Assembly (NCBI RefSeq): GCF_000445125.1
Contig: NZ_ATHL01000153.1
Span: 62,001-126,000 of the forward strand
Source: Novosphingobium lindaniclasticum LE124
GTDB lineage: Bacteria > Pseudomonadota > Alphaproteobacteria > Sphingomonadales > Sphingomonadaceae
Direction: 5' to 3'
DNA: 64,000 bases
The translations under genes were made by a program, and so were the position numbers. Of the stretch, positions 55,471 to 64,000 are shown one piece after another; positions within the stretch are counted from its first letter, which is position 1; each line of letters opens with the position of its first letter. The notes under the pieces are model-generated. The model searched no databases, was not told the origin of the DNA, and saw nothing but the letters and a program-made list of their open reading frames with translations.

Positions 55471-57180
55471 CTAGCGCGCCTCGCTGCGCCACGCATAAGG
55501 CCCGATCACGGTGCCGACGAAGCCGCCCGCCGCCTTGGTGCTGAGGAAACGGGCATCGACATTCTCCGCAAGCACATGTTCCTTGCCCTCTGCCGTATAG
55601 CCGAGGCGGATCCGCCCGCCTTGGGCATGGAGCGCCAGCGTGAACGTGCTACTGCCTCCGGATATGGGCTGGCTGGCGATCAGGCGCTCTGAAGCCTCTC
55701 CATCGCGAACCAGAGCAGCGATCCACGCCCGGCCGTCGCGGCGCAGCACGCCGAAGAACAGATAGGCCTTGTCCGACTGCACCGCTGCCAGCCCGGCGCG
55801 GTCGCCATCGGCCACGGGAAGGAAGCGGACATCCACCGAGATGCGCGCGTCGTGATGCTGCTGGCGCCGCCCCACGAAGGCCGGGGCCGAGGAGAGGTCG
55901 CCCAGCGCGGTCGTGCCTTGCAGGAGCAGTTCGCCGCGCTCCAGCCGGTAGACCGGCCGATGCGGTGTCCGCAGGCCGATCCACTCCATGCCGAGCCCGG
56001 TGCCGTCGAAGCTCTCGCGATAGGCATGATCGCCGGCGAGGGGCTTCGCGGCGGTCGCGGTCGCGGGGAGGTCGGGACGAGGCACGGTGAGCGGAATGGG
56101 CTGGTTTGCAGGAAGAATGCGCGGCCATCTATCCTGCCACGTAACCGGCAGCAGGAAGGTCTCCCGGCCGATGTTGTAATAGTCGCCCTCGTAAGGCCGC
56201 GTGGCGAGGAAGGTCGCCCACCACTGGCCGGTCTGCGTCTTGACGAGCTTGGCATGGCCGGCGGAAGTGACCGGATTTGGCCTCGCGGGATCGAGGCCGC
56301 GCTGGCTCAGGATGGGATTGCCGGCCCACGGCGTGAACGGTCCCCGCAAGGACCTGGCGCGGAACACCACTTCGCTGTGCCGGTCTCCGGTCCCGCCTTC
56401 TGCCGCGATGAGATAGTAGAAGCCCTCTCGCTTCAGCAGATGAGGGCCTTCGATCCAGACCGGCTTGCGCGCCAGATCGACGCCGCCGTTCACGATCTGC
56501 GTCGCTTCTCCCACCATCTTGCCGGCCCGCCAGTCGAACTCCTGGACCCAGATCGCCCGGTGTCCCTCGTAGAGCGGAGTGCCCGTGGGCGCGCGGTTGT
56601 TGACGATGAAGGCGCGCTCGCCTTCCCAGTAGATCGACGGATCGATGCCCTCGAAAGGCAGCCATGTCGGATCGGACCAAGGGCCTGCCACATCGCTTGC
56701 AGTCATGACGAAGTTGCCGCCGCAGTCGACGCAAGTGCCGACGAGATAGAACCTGCCGCGATGCCAGGAGATATCCGGGGCGAACATGCCGCGCGAGCTT
56801 CTCAGCCCGGCGAAATCGAACTGGTCGGGCCGGCCGATGGCATTGCCGATCTGGCGCCAGGTCACGAGGTCCGTCGAGGCGAAGATGGGCAGGCCCGGAT
56901 AATGCGCGAAGGAGGAGTTGACGAGGTAATAGGTCTCGCCGACGCGGGTTATGGAAGGGTCGGGGTAGTAGCCGGGCAGGATCGGGTTGCGATACTCGCC
57001 GGGGCCGGACTGGACCTCTTCCTGGCTGCGGCCCTGATAGACGAAGTTATCGAAACGCGCAGGCCCCTCCGGCGATGCAGCCAACGCCGATGGAGCGTTC
57101 GCGCCTGCAGAGATGGTGACGCTGCCGGCGGCAAGCAGAGGGACGGCAAGCGCACAGGCGGCGCGGATGGCTTTCGGCAT
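55471..57180 (-). CDS. Glycoside hydrolase family 43 enzyme, secreted
   Basis: 569 residues with a signal peptide (about 1-34). The five-blade propeller carries the GH43 triad: Asp in GYYPDPSITRV (base), Asp in FEGIDPSIYWEG and Glu in WIEGPHLLKR (acid). A C-terminal beta-sandwich (about 395-569, ESFDGTGLGMEWIGLRTPH) is typical of beta-xylosidase/arabinofuranosidase members. It acts on plant xylan or arabinan side chains in the periplasm. A LacI-type operator lies 38 bp upstream. GGGAGAG precedes the ATG. Confidence 0.9.
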   Translation of the reverse strand: MPKAIRAACALAVPLLAAGSVTISAGANAPSALAASPEGPARFDNFVYQGRSQEEVQSGPGEYRNPILPGYYPDPSITRVGETYYLVNSSFAHYPGLPIFASTDLVTWRQIGNAIGRPDQFDFAGLRSSRGMFAPDISWHRGRFYLVGTCVDCGGNFVMTASDVAGPWSDPTWLPFEGIDPSIYWEGERAFIVNNRAPTGTPLYEGHRAIWVQEFDWRAGKMVGEATQIVNGGVDLARKPVWIEGPHLLKREGFYYLIAAEGGTGDRHSEVVFRARSLRGPFTPWAGNPILSQRGLDPARPNPVTSAGHAKLVKTQTGQWWATFLATRPYEGDYYNIGRETFLLPVTWQDRWPRILPANQPIPLTVPRPDLPATATAAKPLAGDHAYRESFDGTGLGMEWIGLRTPHRPVYRLERGELLLQGTTALGDLSSAPAFVGRRQQHHDARISVDVRFLPVADGDRAGLAAVQSDKAYLFFGVLRRDGRAWIAALVRDGEASERLIASQPISGGSSTFTLALHAQGGRIRLGYTAEGKEHVLAENVDARFLSTKAAGGFVGTVIGPYAWRSEAR

Positions 57181-57217
57181 TGGTTCTCTCCCTTTGCCGC
57201 AGCCTATGACATCCCGC

Positions 57218-57233
57218 ATGGTAACGCTACCAT
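57218..57233 (-). promoter_or_regulatory. LacI-family operator upstream of GH43
   Basis: The 16-bp perfect-arm palindrome ATGGTA-ACGC-TACCAT lies 38 bp before the GH43 start. It differs by one or two bases from the TGGTAGCGCTA sites bound by LacI-type xylan regulators in Xanthomonas and by related regulators in alphaproteobacteria. No LacI gene is in the window, so the repressor is encoded elsewhere. Confidence 0.65.
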
Positions 57234-57246
57234 AAACGGGTGCGGA

Positions 57247-58419
57247 TCAGTCCGGCAGTTTCAAGCCTATTCCGTGGCGGAAGACGAGCCGCTCTGCCGG
57301 CGGTGCTGCCACGGCGGCGGCTCCGCAGGAGGCGGGAAGCGCGACGAAGCTGGCTTGAGCGCCCTGTTCGAGACCCCGTCCTTCCAGCCCGAGAGCCTTT
57401 GCGGCTTCCGTGGTCGCCATGGTCAGCGCGACACCGAGATCCTCGTCGCTGTAGAAGCCGGAGCGATAGCCGATCAGCATGGCCCGCTGGAGCATGTCGC
57501 CGTTGCCGTAAGGCCACCAGGCATCGCGGATATTGTCGTTCCCGGCGAAGAGGCGAACGCCGTGTTCGCGCAGGCGCAGGATCGGCGGGAAGGCGCGATC
57601 TCCGGGGGCATTGGTCATGATCGCCACGCCCGCATCGGCGAGCGCGCGGGCAACCGCATCCAGCGCCGGTTCGTCCACATCGCCCAGCGCATAGGCATGG
57701 CTTACCGCGACCCGGCCGCCCAGACCCAGCGCCCGGGTACGCGCAGCGATGCGGTGCAATTGAGCGATGCCGGGAAGACCGGCCTCGTGCAAGTGGATAT
57801 CGATCTTCGCGCCTCGCCGCTCGGCTATGCCGAACACGACGTCCAGATGATCTTCGGAATCGCCGTCCATGCTTTCCGGATCGATACCGCCGACCACTTC
57901 GGCGCCCTCGCGAATGGCCGCGTCGAGTATGTCGGCGGTGCCCGGGCAGGTCAGGATGCCCGCCTGCGGAAAGGCCACCAGTTCGATGTCCACGATGCCG
58001 CGCCATTTTTCGCGTGCGCTCATGACGGCGTGAAGATGCGAAAGTCCGGTAGTGGCATCGACGTCGACATGACTGCGCATCGCCACGGTACCGAGGCGGG
58101 CCGCCTGCGCGATCAGGGCGTCGGCCCGCTCGGCGGCGGGGCGCACGCCCGCAAGCAGGGCCTTCTCGACCGCCAGACGTCCGCGCAGGCTGGCAGCGGG
58201 ACGATGCGGCTGCCAGGGTTCGCCGAGGAAGCTCTTGTCGAGGTGAATGTGGCCATCGACGAAGGCCGGTAGAACCAGCCGTCCGCCAAGGTCGATACGC
58301 GGCACCGCCTCATCGGCCACAATATCCGGTTCGATCGCCACGAACCTGCCGTCCGTCACCGCAAGATCCGTCGCCGTGCCGTCCGGCAGCAGGGCGTTGG
58401 TGAAGAGCCGCTCGATCAT
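57247..58419 (-). CDS. Cytosine deaminase-like amidohydrolase
   Basis: 390 residues. The metal site appears as GHIHLDKSF (HxH), DIHLHEAG, VSHAYALG and GNDNIRDAWWPYGNGDML, the last being the CodA-like signature. It deaminates a nucleobase-like or cyclic amide ring in the cytoplasm; the exact substrate is unknown. It overlaps the upstream secreted amidohydrolase by ATGA. Confidence 0.85.
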   Translation of the reverse strand: MIERLFTNALLPDGTATDLAVTDGRFVAIEPDIVADEAVPRIDLGGRLVLPAFVDGHIHLDKSFLGEPWQPHRPAASLRGRLAVEKALLAGVRPAAERADALIAQAARLGTVAMRSHVDVDATTGLSHLHAVMSAREKWRGIVDIELVAFPQAGILTCPGTADILDAAIREGAEVVGGIDPESMDGDSEDHLDVVFGIAERRGAKIDIHLHEAGLPGIAQLHRIAARTRALGLGGRVAVSHAYALGDVDEPALDAVARALADAGVAIMTNAPGDRAFPPILRLREHGVRLFAGNDNIRDAWWPYGNGDMLQRAMLIGYRSGFYSDEDLGVALTMATTEAAKALGLEGRGLEQGAQASFVALPASCGAAAVAAPPAERLVFRHGIGLKLPD

Positions 58420-59876
58420 TGGGCGGCTCGAGCCGTGCCGGCGGCATTCCAGGCTGCGACTTTGCTTCTCGTTTCCGCCAGCATTCCGTCGAGTGCGGCG
58501 CGGTCGTAAAGCTTGCCGTTCATCACCACGGCCCGGATCGCGCGGGTCGCGGCGATGTCCTTGAGGGGGTTGCCGTCCAGCAGGACGAGATCGGCGGCTT
58601 TGCCGGGCTCGACCGCGCCGTAGCGGTCGAGTTGCCCGAACCAGGCCGGGCCAGCGCGCGTGGCGGCGGACAGCGCCTGAGCCGGCGTGAGACCTTTGCC
58701 GACGAAGAGGCTCAGTTCGTCATGCAGGCCGATGCCGGGATAGTTGAACGAGTTGAGGAATCCCGCATCGGTGCCGGCGATCACGGTAACTCCGGCTTTC
58801 TCCAGCAGCGGCAGCACGGCCGCCATGCGCTCGAAATGCGCGTGGCGAGCGGCGATCGCGGCAGCGTCGGCTTGGGCGGCGCGCTCGACCCGCCATTCGT
58901 AGGTCTTGCGCAATTTGGGGCCGATATAGGCGAGATAGGGATCGTCGGCGTGGTCGTCGGCATCCAGCCAGGCAATGATTCGGCTGCCGTTGAGCGTCGG
59001 GGTCACGAAGACGCCCTTTCGGGCGAAGTCGCGATAGGAGGCCATGGCGGTGGCCGTGTCGAAGCCGGTGTTCAGACGGCGGTTCGCCTCGGCGCGATCG
59101 ATCCGGCCGGCCGCGAAATCGGCGGCGATGGCCGCCTCGTCCTTTACGCCCGCCTTGTAGGCGTAGTCGAGATGCTCGATGGAACTGATCCCGGCGTCCA
59201 CCGCCTGGCCGACCGTCAGTGCCATGGGAATATGCCCGGAAGTCCTGAGGCCGCGCGCCTTCGCCTGCGACAGGGCGTAGAGGAACAACTGCGGCTCCAG
59301 CGTGCTGTCGGTGATCTTCACGAAATCGACCTTGTCGCGGTCCTGAAGACGGGTGAGAGCGCTGTCGACATCGGCCTTGCTGCCGACTTCGATCGTGCCC
59401 TTCCACACCGGCTTGATGCCTTCGATCTTGGCGCCGGAGGTCAGCAGCCGGGGCCCGAACAGCGATCCGCTCGCGATCTCGCCGCGCCAGGACAGCACCT
59501 GATCGGGAAGGTCGCCGGAGCAGTCGCGAATGGTGGTCACGCCGTGCGCGACGTAGAGCGGCAGGAGCGCCTTGTTCTCCTCGATCAGGTCGGGCCCGCC
59601 GCCGAAATGGACATGCATGTCCCACAGGCCGGGGATCAGGAAGCGCCCCTTGCCTTCGACGACGTCGCGCGCCTGCCATTCGCGGGCGATCTCACGATCC
59701 TTGCCGACGGCCACGACATCGCCGCCTCGCAGGACCACGGCCTGCTCCGCGACCGTGCGGGCATGCTCGACATCGATCACGGTGACGTGGCGGATCATCA
59801 CGTCTGCCTGGCTGGCGGCGAGTGCGGGACTGGTCGTGACCATGAGAGCGGCGATCAACAGGGCAAGAAACTTCAT
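58416..59876 (-). CDS. Exported amidohydrolase (imidazolonepropionase-like)
   Basis: 486 residues with a signal peptide (about 1-20, MKFLALLIAALM, APALAAS-type cleavage). Metal motifs: GLWDMHVHFGGG (HxH), SGHIPM, SSIEHLDYA and GTDAGFLNS (Asp). This clade includes exported prolidase/imidazolonepropionase-like enzymes that hydrolyse peptides or cyclic amides. GGAG precedes the ATG. Coupling to the cytosine deaminase-like gene suggests stepwise breakdown, first outside, then inside the membrane. Confidence 0.83.
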   Translation of the reverse strand: MKFLALLIAALMVTTSPALAASQADVMIRHVTVIDVEHARTVAEQAVVLRGGDVVAVGKDREIAREWQARDVVEGKGRFLIPGLWDMHVHFGGGPDLIEENKALLPLYVAHGVTTIRDCSGDLPDQVLSWRGEIASGSLFGPRLLTSGAKIEGIKPVWKGTIEVGSKADVDSALTRLQDRDKVDFVKITDSTLEPQLFLYALSQAKARGLRTSGHIPMALTVGQAVDAGISSIEHLDYAYKAGVKDEAAIAADFAAGRIDRAEANRRLNTGFDTATAMASYRDFARKGVFVTPTLNGSRIIAWLDADDHADDPYLAYIGPKLRKTYEWRVERAAQADAAAIAARHAHFERMAAVLPLLEKAGVTVIAGTDAGFLNSFNYPGIGLHDELSLFVGKGLTPAQALSAATRAGPAWFGQLDRYGAVEPGKAADLVLLDGNPLKDIAATRAIRAVVMNGKLYDRAALDGMLAETRSKVAAWNAAGTARAAQ

Positions 59877-59945
59877 CGGCAGGCTCCTTCCGCAGCAGTT
59901 TACGACAAGGGGCCGACCATGCACAAATTAGATGTCAACATAGTC

Positions 59946-59966
59946 GTCATTCGATATGGGAATGAC
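59946..59966 (+). promoter_or_regulatory. LysR-type operator
   Basis: GTCATTC-GATATGG-GAATGAC, perfect 7-bp arms with 7-nt spacer, contains the LysR core T-N11-A. It lies 3 nt before the LysR start in the divergent gap with the amidohydrolase operon, so autorepression and control of the operon are likely. Confidence 0.6.
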
Positions 59967-59968
59967 CC

Positions 59969-60835
59969 ATGCTTGATCCACGGCTTCTTCGCAGCTTTGT
60001 CGCCATAGCCGATTTCGGCCATTTCACCCGCGCCGCCGACCGGCTCGGCATGACGCAGTCGACGATCAGCCAGCACCTGGGGCGGCTGGAAGAGATCGCC
60101 GGGCATGCCCTGATAGATCGCGCCGCGCGCCCGGTGCGTGCGACGGTGATGGGAGAACGCCTGCTCGGGCACGCGCGCCGTATCCTGCAACTCGACGCGG
60201 AGGCTCAGGCTCTGCTGCGCGACCCGGCGGGCACGGCGGCGATCTCGATCGGGCTTCCAGAGGATCTCGCGACGCTCACCATGGCACACGGCCTGGCGCG
60301 CTTCGCTTCGGTGAGCAGCCGAACGCGATTGGACGTCGTGACCGGTCTCAGCCGTGACCTGGCGTCACGCTACCGCCAGGGCGAGTTCGATATCGTCGTG
60401 GTCAAGGAAGAGCAGGCGGCTGCGGATTGCCGCGCCAGCTTCCCAGAACCGCTGGGTTGGTTCGGCGCTGCCCGCGGCAAGGAGGGAGCCGGCAGGGACG
60501 GAAATGGCGAGGTGGAAAGGCGCGACCCGCTGCCGCTCGTGACGTTCCCGGCCGGTGGGCTCTATCGCGACACCATGTTCCGCGAACTCGAAGCCGCCGG
60601 TCGTCGATGGTACGTCGCCTTCTCCGGCAGCAGCCTGCAAAGCGTGCTGGCGGCAGTATCGGCAGGCATGGGCATCTCGCTCCTGCCATTGGCGGTCACC
60701 AGCGGGGCAGGGCTACAGCGGCTGGAGGGGCTGGGCGAGGCCGCGCCGATGGTGGTATCGCTTTATGCGCGCGAAGAACAGGCGCCGATCGGCGACCTTG
60801 TCGGCATGATTTCCGCCGTGCTGGAGAAGCGCTGA
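59969..60835 (+). CDS. LysR family regulator of the amidohydrolase cluster
   Basis: 288 residues. HTH at 3-62 (LLRSFVAIADFGHFTRAADRLGMTQSTISQHLGRLE), effector domain about 90-285 (a Gly/Arg/Glu-rich insertion near 168-178 looks unusual). It is divergent from the two amidohydrolase genes. The ATG lies next to its operator and no good ribosome site is visible. Confidence 0.85.
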   Translation: MLDPRLLRSFVAIADFGHFTRAADRLGMTQSTISQHLGRLEEIAGHALIDRAARPVRATVMGERLLGHARRILQLDAEAQALLRDPAGTAAISIGLPEDLATLTMAHGLARFASVSSRTRLDVVTGLSRDLASRYRQGEFDIVVVKEEQAAADCRASFPEPLGWFGAARGKEGAGRDGNGEVERRDPLPLVTFPAGGLYRDTMFRELEAAGRRWYVAFSGSSLQSVLAAVSAGMGISLLPLAVTSGAGLQRLEGLGEAAPMVVSLYAREEQAPIGDLVGMISAVLEKR

Positions 60836-60857
60836 CACGGATGGTCCATCACCCGCG

Positions 60858-62183
60858 TCAGTCCTCCAGGATCATGCTGTACTGCCGGGTGTCGCGCATA
60901 CGGGCATAGACCACCAGCGAGATGGCGATCATCACCGAAACGTAGATGTAGAAGGCCTGCTCGATTCCCGCCTGCTTGAACCACAGGGCGACGAACTCCG
61001 CCGTGCCGCCGAACAGCGTATTGGCCAGCGCATAAGGCAGCGCCACGCCGAGCGCGCGGATATGGGCCGGGAACAGTTCCGCCTTCACCACCGCATTGAT
61101 CGAGGTGTAGCCGGTTACGATCACCAGCCCCGCCATGACGAGCACACCGGCCAGCAAGGGGTCCCGCGTGGTCGCCAGAGCGGAGAAGATCGGGTAGGTG
61201 CAGAGCACGCCCAGCACACCGAAGCCGACCATCAGCGGTTTGCGGCCGACCCGATCCGACAGAGCTCCGGCGAGCGGCTGCAGCAGCATGAAGAGGAACA
61301 GCGTGACCGCATTGATTTCCGAAGCCGTTTCGCGGCTCAGACCGCTGGTGTTGACCAGGAACTTCTGCATGTAGATCGAATAGGCGTAGAAGGCGATGGT
61401 GCCCCCTGCCGTCAGCAGCATGACCGTCAGGGTCTCGCGCGGATGACGGCGGATGAGTTCGAGGAAGCCCGATTGCGGAGCGCCCTGCGCGCGGGCTTTT
61501 TCGAAGCTGTGGGTTTCGGCCATCCCTCGGCGCAGGCGGAAGACCAGTATCGCCAGGGCGCCGCCGATCACGAAAGGAATGCGCCAGCCCCAGGCGTCGA
61601 GCTGGGCTTCGGTCAGGACGGCCTGGAGCAGCAGCAGCACGCAGATCGCCACGAGCTGGCCGGCGATCAGGGTGACGTACTGGAAGCTCGAATAGAACCC
61701 GCGCCGCTCCCGGCCGGCCATTTCCGAAAGATAGGTGGCGCTGGCGCCGTACTCGCCGCCGATGGACAGCCCCTGCATCAGCCTCGCCAGGACCAGCAGC
61801 AGCGGCGCGCCGATGCCGATCGACTGGTACGAGGGCGTGACCGCGATCAGCAGCGATCCGGCGCACATAAGCGCCACCGAGAGCGTCAGCCCGCTCTTGC
61901 GGCCCTGGCGATCGGCGTAGATGCCCATGAGCCAGGCGCCGACGGGGCGCATCAGAAAGCCGACGGCGAAGATCGCCGCCGCGCTCAGGAGCTGGGCGGT
62001 GCGGTCTTCGTCCGGGAAGAAGTGTGGCGCGAAATAGAGGGTGAAAGCCGAATAGGCGTACCAGTCGTACCATTCCACGAGGTTGCCGGTGGAGCCGGCG
62101 ACGATCGCTTTCAGGCGCTGGCGGCGATCGGGAGGGGAGAGTGGCCGAGAGATGCCCGGAGAGGATGGTGACACGGTCGACAT
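60858..62183 (-). CDS. MHS family transporter (KgtP-like)
   Basis: 441 residues, 12 helices. GNLVEWYDWYAYSAFTLYF, LMRPVGAWLMGIYADRQGRK and LSIGGEYGASATYLSEMAGRERRGF are MHS motifs closest to alpha-ketoglutarate permease. It converges with the LysR gene (22-nt gap), so it may import a substrate for the amidohydrolases. ATG 62183 is preceded by GAGGG. Confidence 0.83.
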   Translation of the reverse strand: MSTVSPSSPGISRPLSPPDRRQRLKAIVAGSTGNLVEWYDWYAYSAFTLYFAPHFFPDEDRTAQLLSAAAIFAVGFLMRPVGAWLMGIYADRQGRKSGLTLSVALMCAGSLLIAVTPSYQSIGIGAPLLLVLARLMQGLSIGGEYGASATYLSEMAGRERRGFYSSFQYVTLIAGQLVAICVLLLLQAVLTEAQLDAWGWRIPFVIGGALAILVFRLRRGMAETHSFEKARAQGAPQSGFLELIRRHPRETLTVMLLTAGGTIAFYAYSIYMQKFLVNTSGLSRETASEINAVTLFLFMLLQPLAGALSDRVGRKPLMVGFGVLGVLCTYPIFSALATTRDPLLAGVLVMAGLVIVTGYTSINAVVKAELFPAHIRALGVALPYALANTLFGGTAEFVALWFKQAGIEQAFYIYVSVMIAISLVVYARMRDTRQYSMILED

Positions 62184-62296
62184 CGGGAAGCGTCCCTCTT
62201 TCCTGGCGGTCTGGCCTCCGGAAAGGCGGGTGAGTGCGGAGGGTTATGGCAATCCGCCGGAAAGGTCCAGAGAGGGGCGGTTCGCAGTGGCGCCGA

Positions 62297-62683
62297 TCAG
62301 GCCCCTGCCTGTTCCAGGGCCTGCTTCAAGGCCTTCAGCGCCTTTTCCAGCTGGGCGAAAGTATAAGGCTTGTTGAGCAGGAACGCCGGCGGGTGGGGCA
62401 GTTCCCAGTTGCCGCCGCCGCTGGCGATGGCGAAAGGCACGGCGCTCTCCCCAAGTTCGGCCAGGATCGGATCGGCGCGTTCGCCCGCCAGGTTCATGTC
62501 GATCACCGCCACGTCGAAGTGATCGCCGCGGGCCGCTTCCAGTGCAGAGGCCAGAGTGGCGTGAGGTCCCACGACCTGGCAGCCGAGGTCCTCCAGCATT
62601 TCCTCCAGCAGCATCGCCACCAGGATCTCGTCCTCGGCGACCAGGACGCGCAAACCCTGCACTTCGGATACTCCTTCGATCAT
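62297..62683 (-). CDS. Single-domain response regulator
   Basis: 128 residues. VLVAEDEILVAMLLEEML, phospho-acceptor Asp in VAVIDMNLAGERAD and Lys in LLNKPYTFAQL. The loop LAGERAD is of the type seen in receivers paired with HWE or hybrid kinases. It starts 4 nt after the hybrid kinase stop, with TGAGG as ribosome site, so the pair is cotranslated. Confidence 0.85.
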   Translation of the reverse strand: MIEGVSEVQGLRVLVAEDEILVAMLLEEMLEDLGCQVVGPHATLASALEAARGDHFDVAVIDMNLAGERADPILAELGESAVPFAIASGGGNWELPHPPAFLLNKPYTFAQLEKALKALKQALEQAGA

Positions 62684-62687
62684 GGCC

Positions 62688-64000
62688 TCAATCCTCGATG
62701 CTTTCGCGAATGCGCTTCGCCAGCGCATCCATGGCGAAGGGCTTGGTAATCATGGCCATTCCCGGTTCCAGGAATCCGGCCGCGAGCGCGGCGTTTTCCG
62801 CATAGCCGGTCATGAACAGGACTTTCAGGCCGGGGCGAGCGGTTCGGCCGCCGTCGGCGACCTGGCGCCCGTTCAGGCCGGGCAGGCCGATGTCGGTGAC
62901 CAGCAGGTCTATGCGCTGGTCGGATTGCAGGATTTCCAGGCCGGACGGTCCATCCGCAGCCTCGATCGCCTTGTAGCCGAGATCGTCCAGAACCTCGACG
63001 ATGAGCCCGCGCACGACCGCCTCGTCCTCCACGACCAGCACGACTTCGCCTTCCACCGCTTCGGGCAAGTGGCCCTGGTGGCCGGTCGCTTCCTCGGTCT
63101 CCTCCCGTCCGTAATGACGGGGCAGGAAGATCTTGACGCTCGTGCCGTTGCCTTCCTCGGAATAGATCCGGGCATAGCCTTCCGATTGCCGCGCGAAGCC
63201 GTAGATCATCGAGAGGCCCAGGCCCGTTCCCTGGCCCATCGGCTTGGTGGTGAAGAACGGCTCGAAAGCGCGATCGGCCACTTCGCGGCTCATGCCGACG
63301 CCGGTATCGCTGATGGCGATGCAGACGTAATGGCCGGGCCTGAGGTCTCGCTTCTGGGCGACGTAATGGTTGTCGAAATGGGCGTTGCAGGTCTCGATCG
63401 TCAGCTTGCCTCCGTCCGGCATGGCATCGCGGGCGTTGATGACGAGATTGAGGATCGCGCTTTCCAGTTGGTTGGGATCGCAGCGCGTCTGCCAGAGCCC
63501 GCCAGAGAGCACGAATTCCAGGTCGATATGCTCTCCCAGCGTGCGCCGCAGCATGTCCTCCATCGAGGCGATCAGCGGATTGGCGCGAACCGGGCGCGGA
63601 TCCAGCGGCTGGCGGCGCGAGAAGGCAAGGAGACGGTGCGTCAGCGAGGCGGCGCGATCGGCGGACGCCTTGGCGCCTTGCAGCCAGCGTTCCAGGTCGC
63701 CGGTCCGGCCCTGCGCCAGCCGGTTGTGCATCATGTCCAGACTGCCGGTGATGCCTTGCAGCAGATTGTTGAAATCGTGCGCGATGCCTCCGGTCAACTG
63801 GCCGACCGCTTCCATCTTCTGGCTCTGCCGCAGCGCGTCCTCAATGGCGCGCTGCTCGGTGACGTCGCGGCCTACCGCGTGGATGCGGCCGCCGTCCGGC
63901 ACGGCAGTCCAGGCGATGAGGCGGTAGTCTCCGCTGCGCGTGCGGTGCCGGTTCTCGAAGGCGAGCATGGCCGAGTCCGGCGCTTCTGCCTGGGGCATGC
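62688..64000 (-). CDS. Hybrid histidine kinase, N-terminus beyond right edge
   Basis: 437 residues from the frame at 63998. The fragment starts in a PAS/PAC end (RSGDYRLIAWTAVPDGGRIHAVGRDVTEQR), then HisKA ([21 protein letters not shown]), HATPase ([33 protein letters not shown]), and a receiver with Asp in LLVTDIGLPGLNG and Lys in MITKPFAM. The core is close to the hybrid kinase at 46687-48741, a paralogue. Upstream domains are unknown. Confidence 0.88.
   Translation of the reverse strand, partial: MPQAEAPDSAMLAFENRHRTRSGDYRLIAWTAVPDGGRIHAVGRDVTEQRAIEDALRQSQKMEAVGQLTGGIAHDFNNLLQGITGSLDMMHNRLAQGRTGDLERWLQGAKASADRAASLTHRLLAFSRRQPLDPRPVRANPLIASMEDMLRRTLGEHIDLEFVLSGGLWQTRCDPNQLESAILNLVINARDAMPDGGKLTIETCNAHFDNHYVAQKRDLRPGHYVCIAISDTGVGMSREVADRAFEPFFTTKPMGQGTGLGLSMIYGFARQSEGYARIYSEEGNGTSVKIFLPRHYGREETEEATGHQGHLPEAVEGEVVLVVEDEAVVRGLIVEVLDDLGYKAIEAADGPSGLEILQSDQRIDLLVTDIGLPGLNGRQVADGGRTARPGLKVLFMTGYAENAALAAGFLEPGMAMITKPFAMDALAKRIRESIED

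Overview
The window reads as a GC-rich chromosomal segment of a free-living alphaproteobacterium, most likely of the order Sphingomonadales (Novosphingobium/Sphingobium-like). The pointers are a bacteriophytochrome with an HWE kinase, EcfG-type stress promoters (GGAAC-N16-18-GTT), a LacI-type operator in front of a GH43 enzyme, a caa3-type oxidase with a fused subunit I/III, and an intergenic repeat of a type common in alphaproteobacteria. No tRNA, rRNA, CRISPR array, transposase, integrase or phage gene was found. The genus is an inference; no marker gene is present.

Layout. 1-726: start of a PAS sensor protein that leaves the window on the left. 1.4-5.2 kb: a small envelope-polysaccharide group (membrane acyltransferase, GT2 glycosyltransferase, Wzx-like flippase). 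5.3-13.4 kb: small housekeeping and envelope genes (DUF2322, LdhA-type D-lactate dehydrogenase, L,D-transpeptidase, thioredoxin-reductase-like flavoprotein, PRC-barrel membrane protein, DUF488), with an intergenic repeat. 13.7-17.2 kb: a Crp/Fnr regulator followed by the bacteriophytochrome. 17.2-21.3 kb: RNase H-like protein, an MFS transporter whose 3' end carries a fresh-looking 32-bp tandem duplication, a divergent AraC regulator and small genes. 21.3-26.9 kb: one tightly coupled minus-strand operon ctaC-ctaDE-small subunit-ctaG-triheme cytochrome c (plus DUF924). 27-29.9 kb: stress-type small proteins (DUF3597, DUF4142) and a thioesterase. 29.9-37.5 kb: fatty-acid beta-oxidation operon fadE-thiolase-fadJ-acyl-CoA hydrolase/transferase. 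38.0-48.7 kb: a complete chemosensory operon. 48.8-54.3 kb: FMN-binding stress protein, exonuclease, MHS transporter and pyruvate phosphate dikinase. 54.5-62.2 kb: LysR regulators, a GH43 enzyme, two amidohydrolases and an MHS transporter. 62.3-64.0 kb: a response regulator and a hybrid histidine kinase cut by the right edge.

The most interesting unit is the chemosensory operon. It has a membrane-free receptor with two signalling hairpins and a basic Lys/Ala tail, a CheW with three domains, CheB, CheR, CheA, a STAS protein, a CheY-like receiver, a CheC phosphatase and a PAS-PAS hybrid kinase. Most genes overlap by 4 nt, and there are no flagellar genes, CheD or transmembrane receptor. This looks like a cytoplasmic chemosensory pathway that may control something other than flagellar motility. 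Other notable signals are the frameshifting 32-bp duplication in the MFS gene, the phytochrome without an adjacent heme oxygenase, two clear EcfG promoters, a REP-like inverted pair that supplies the stop codon of an exonuclease gene, and several strong unexplained hairpins.
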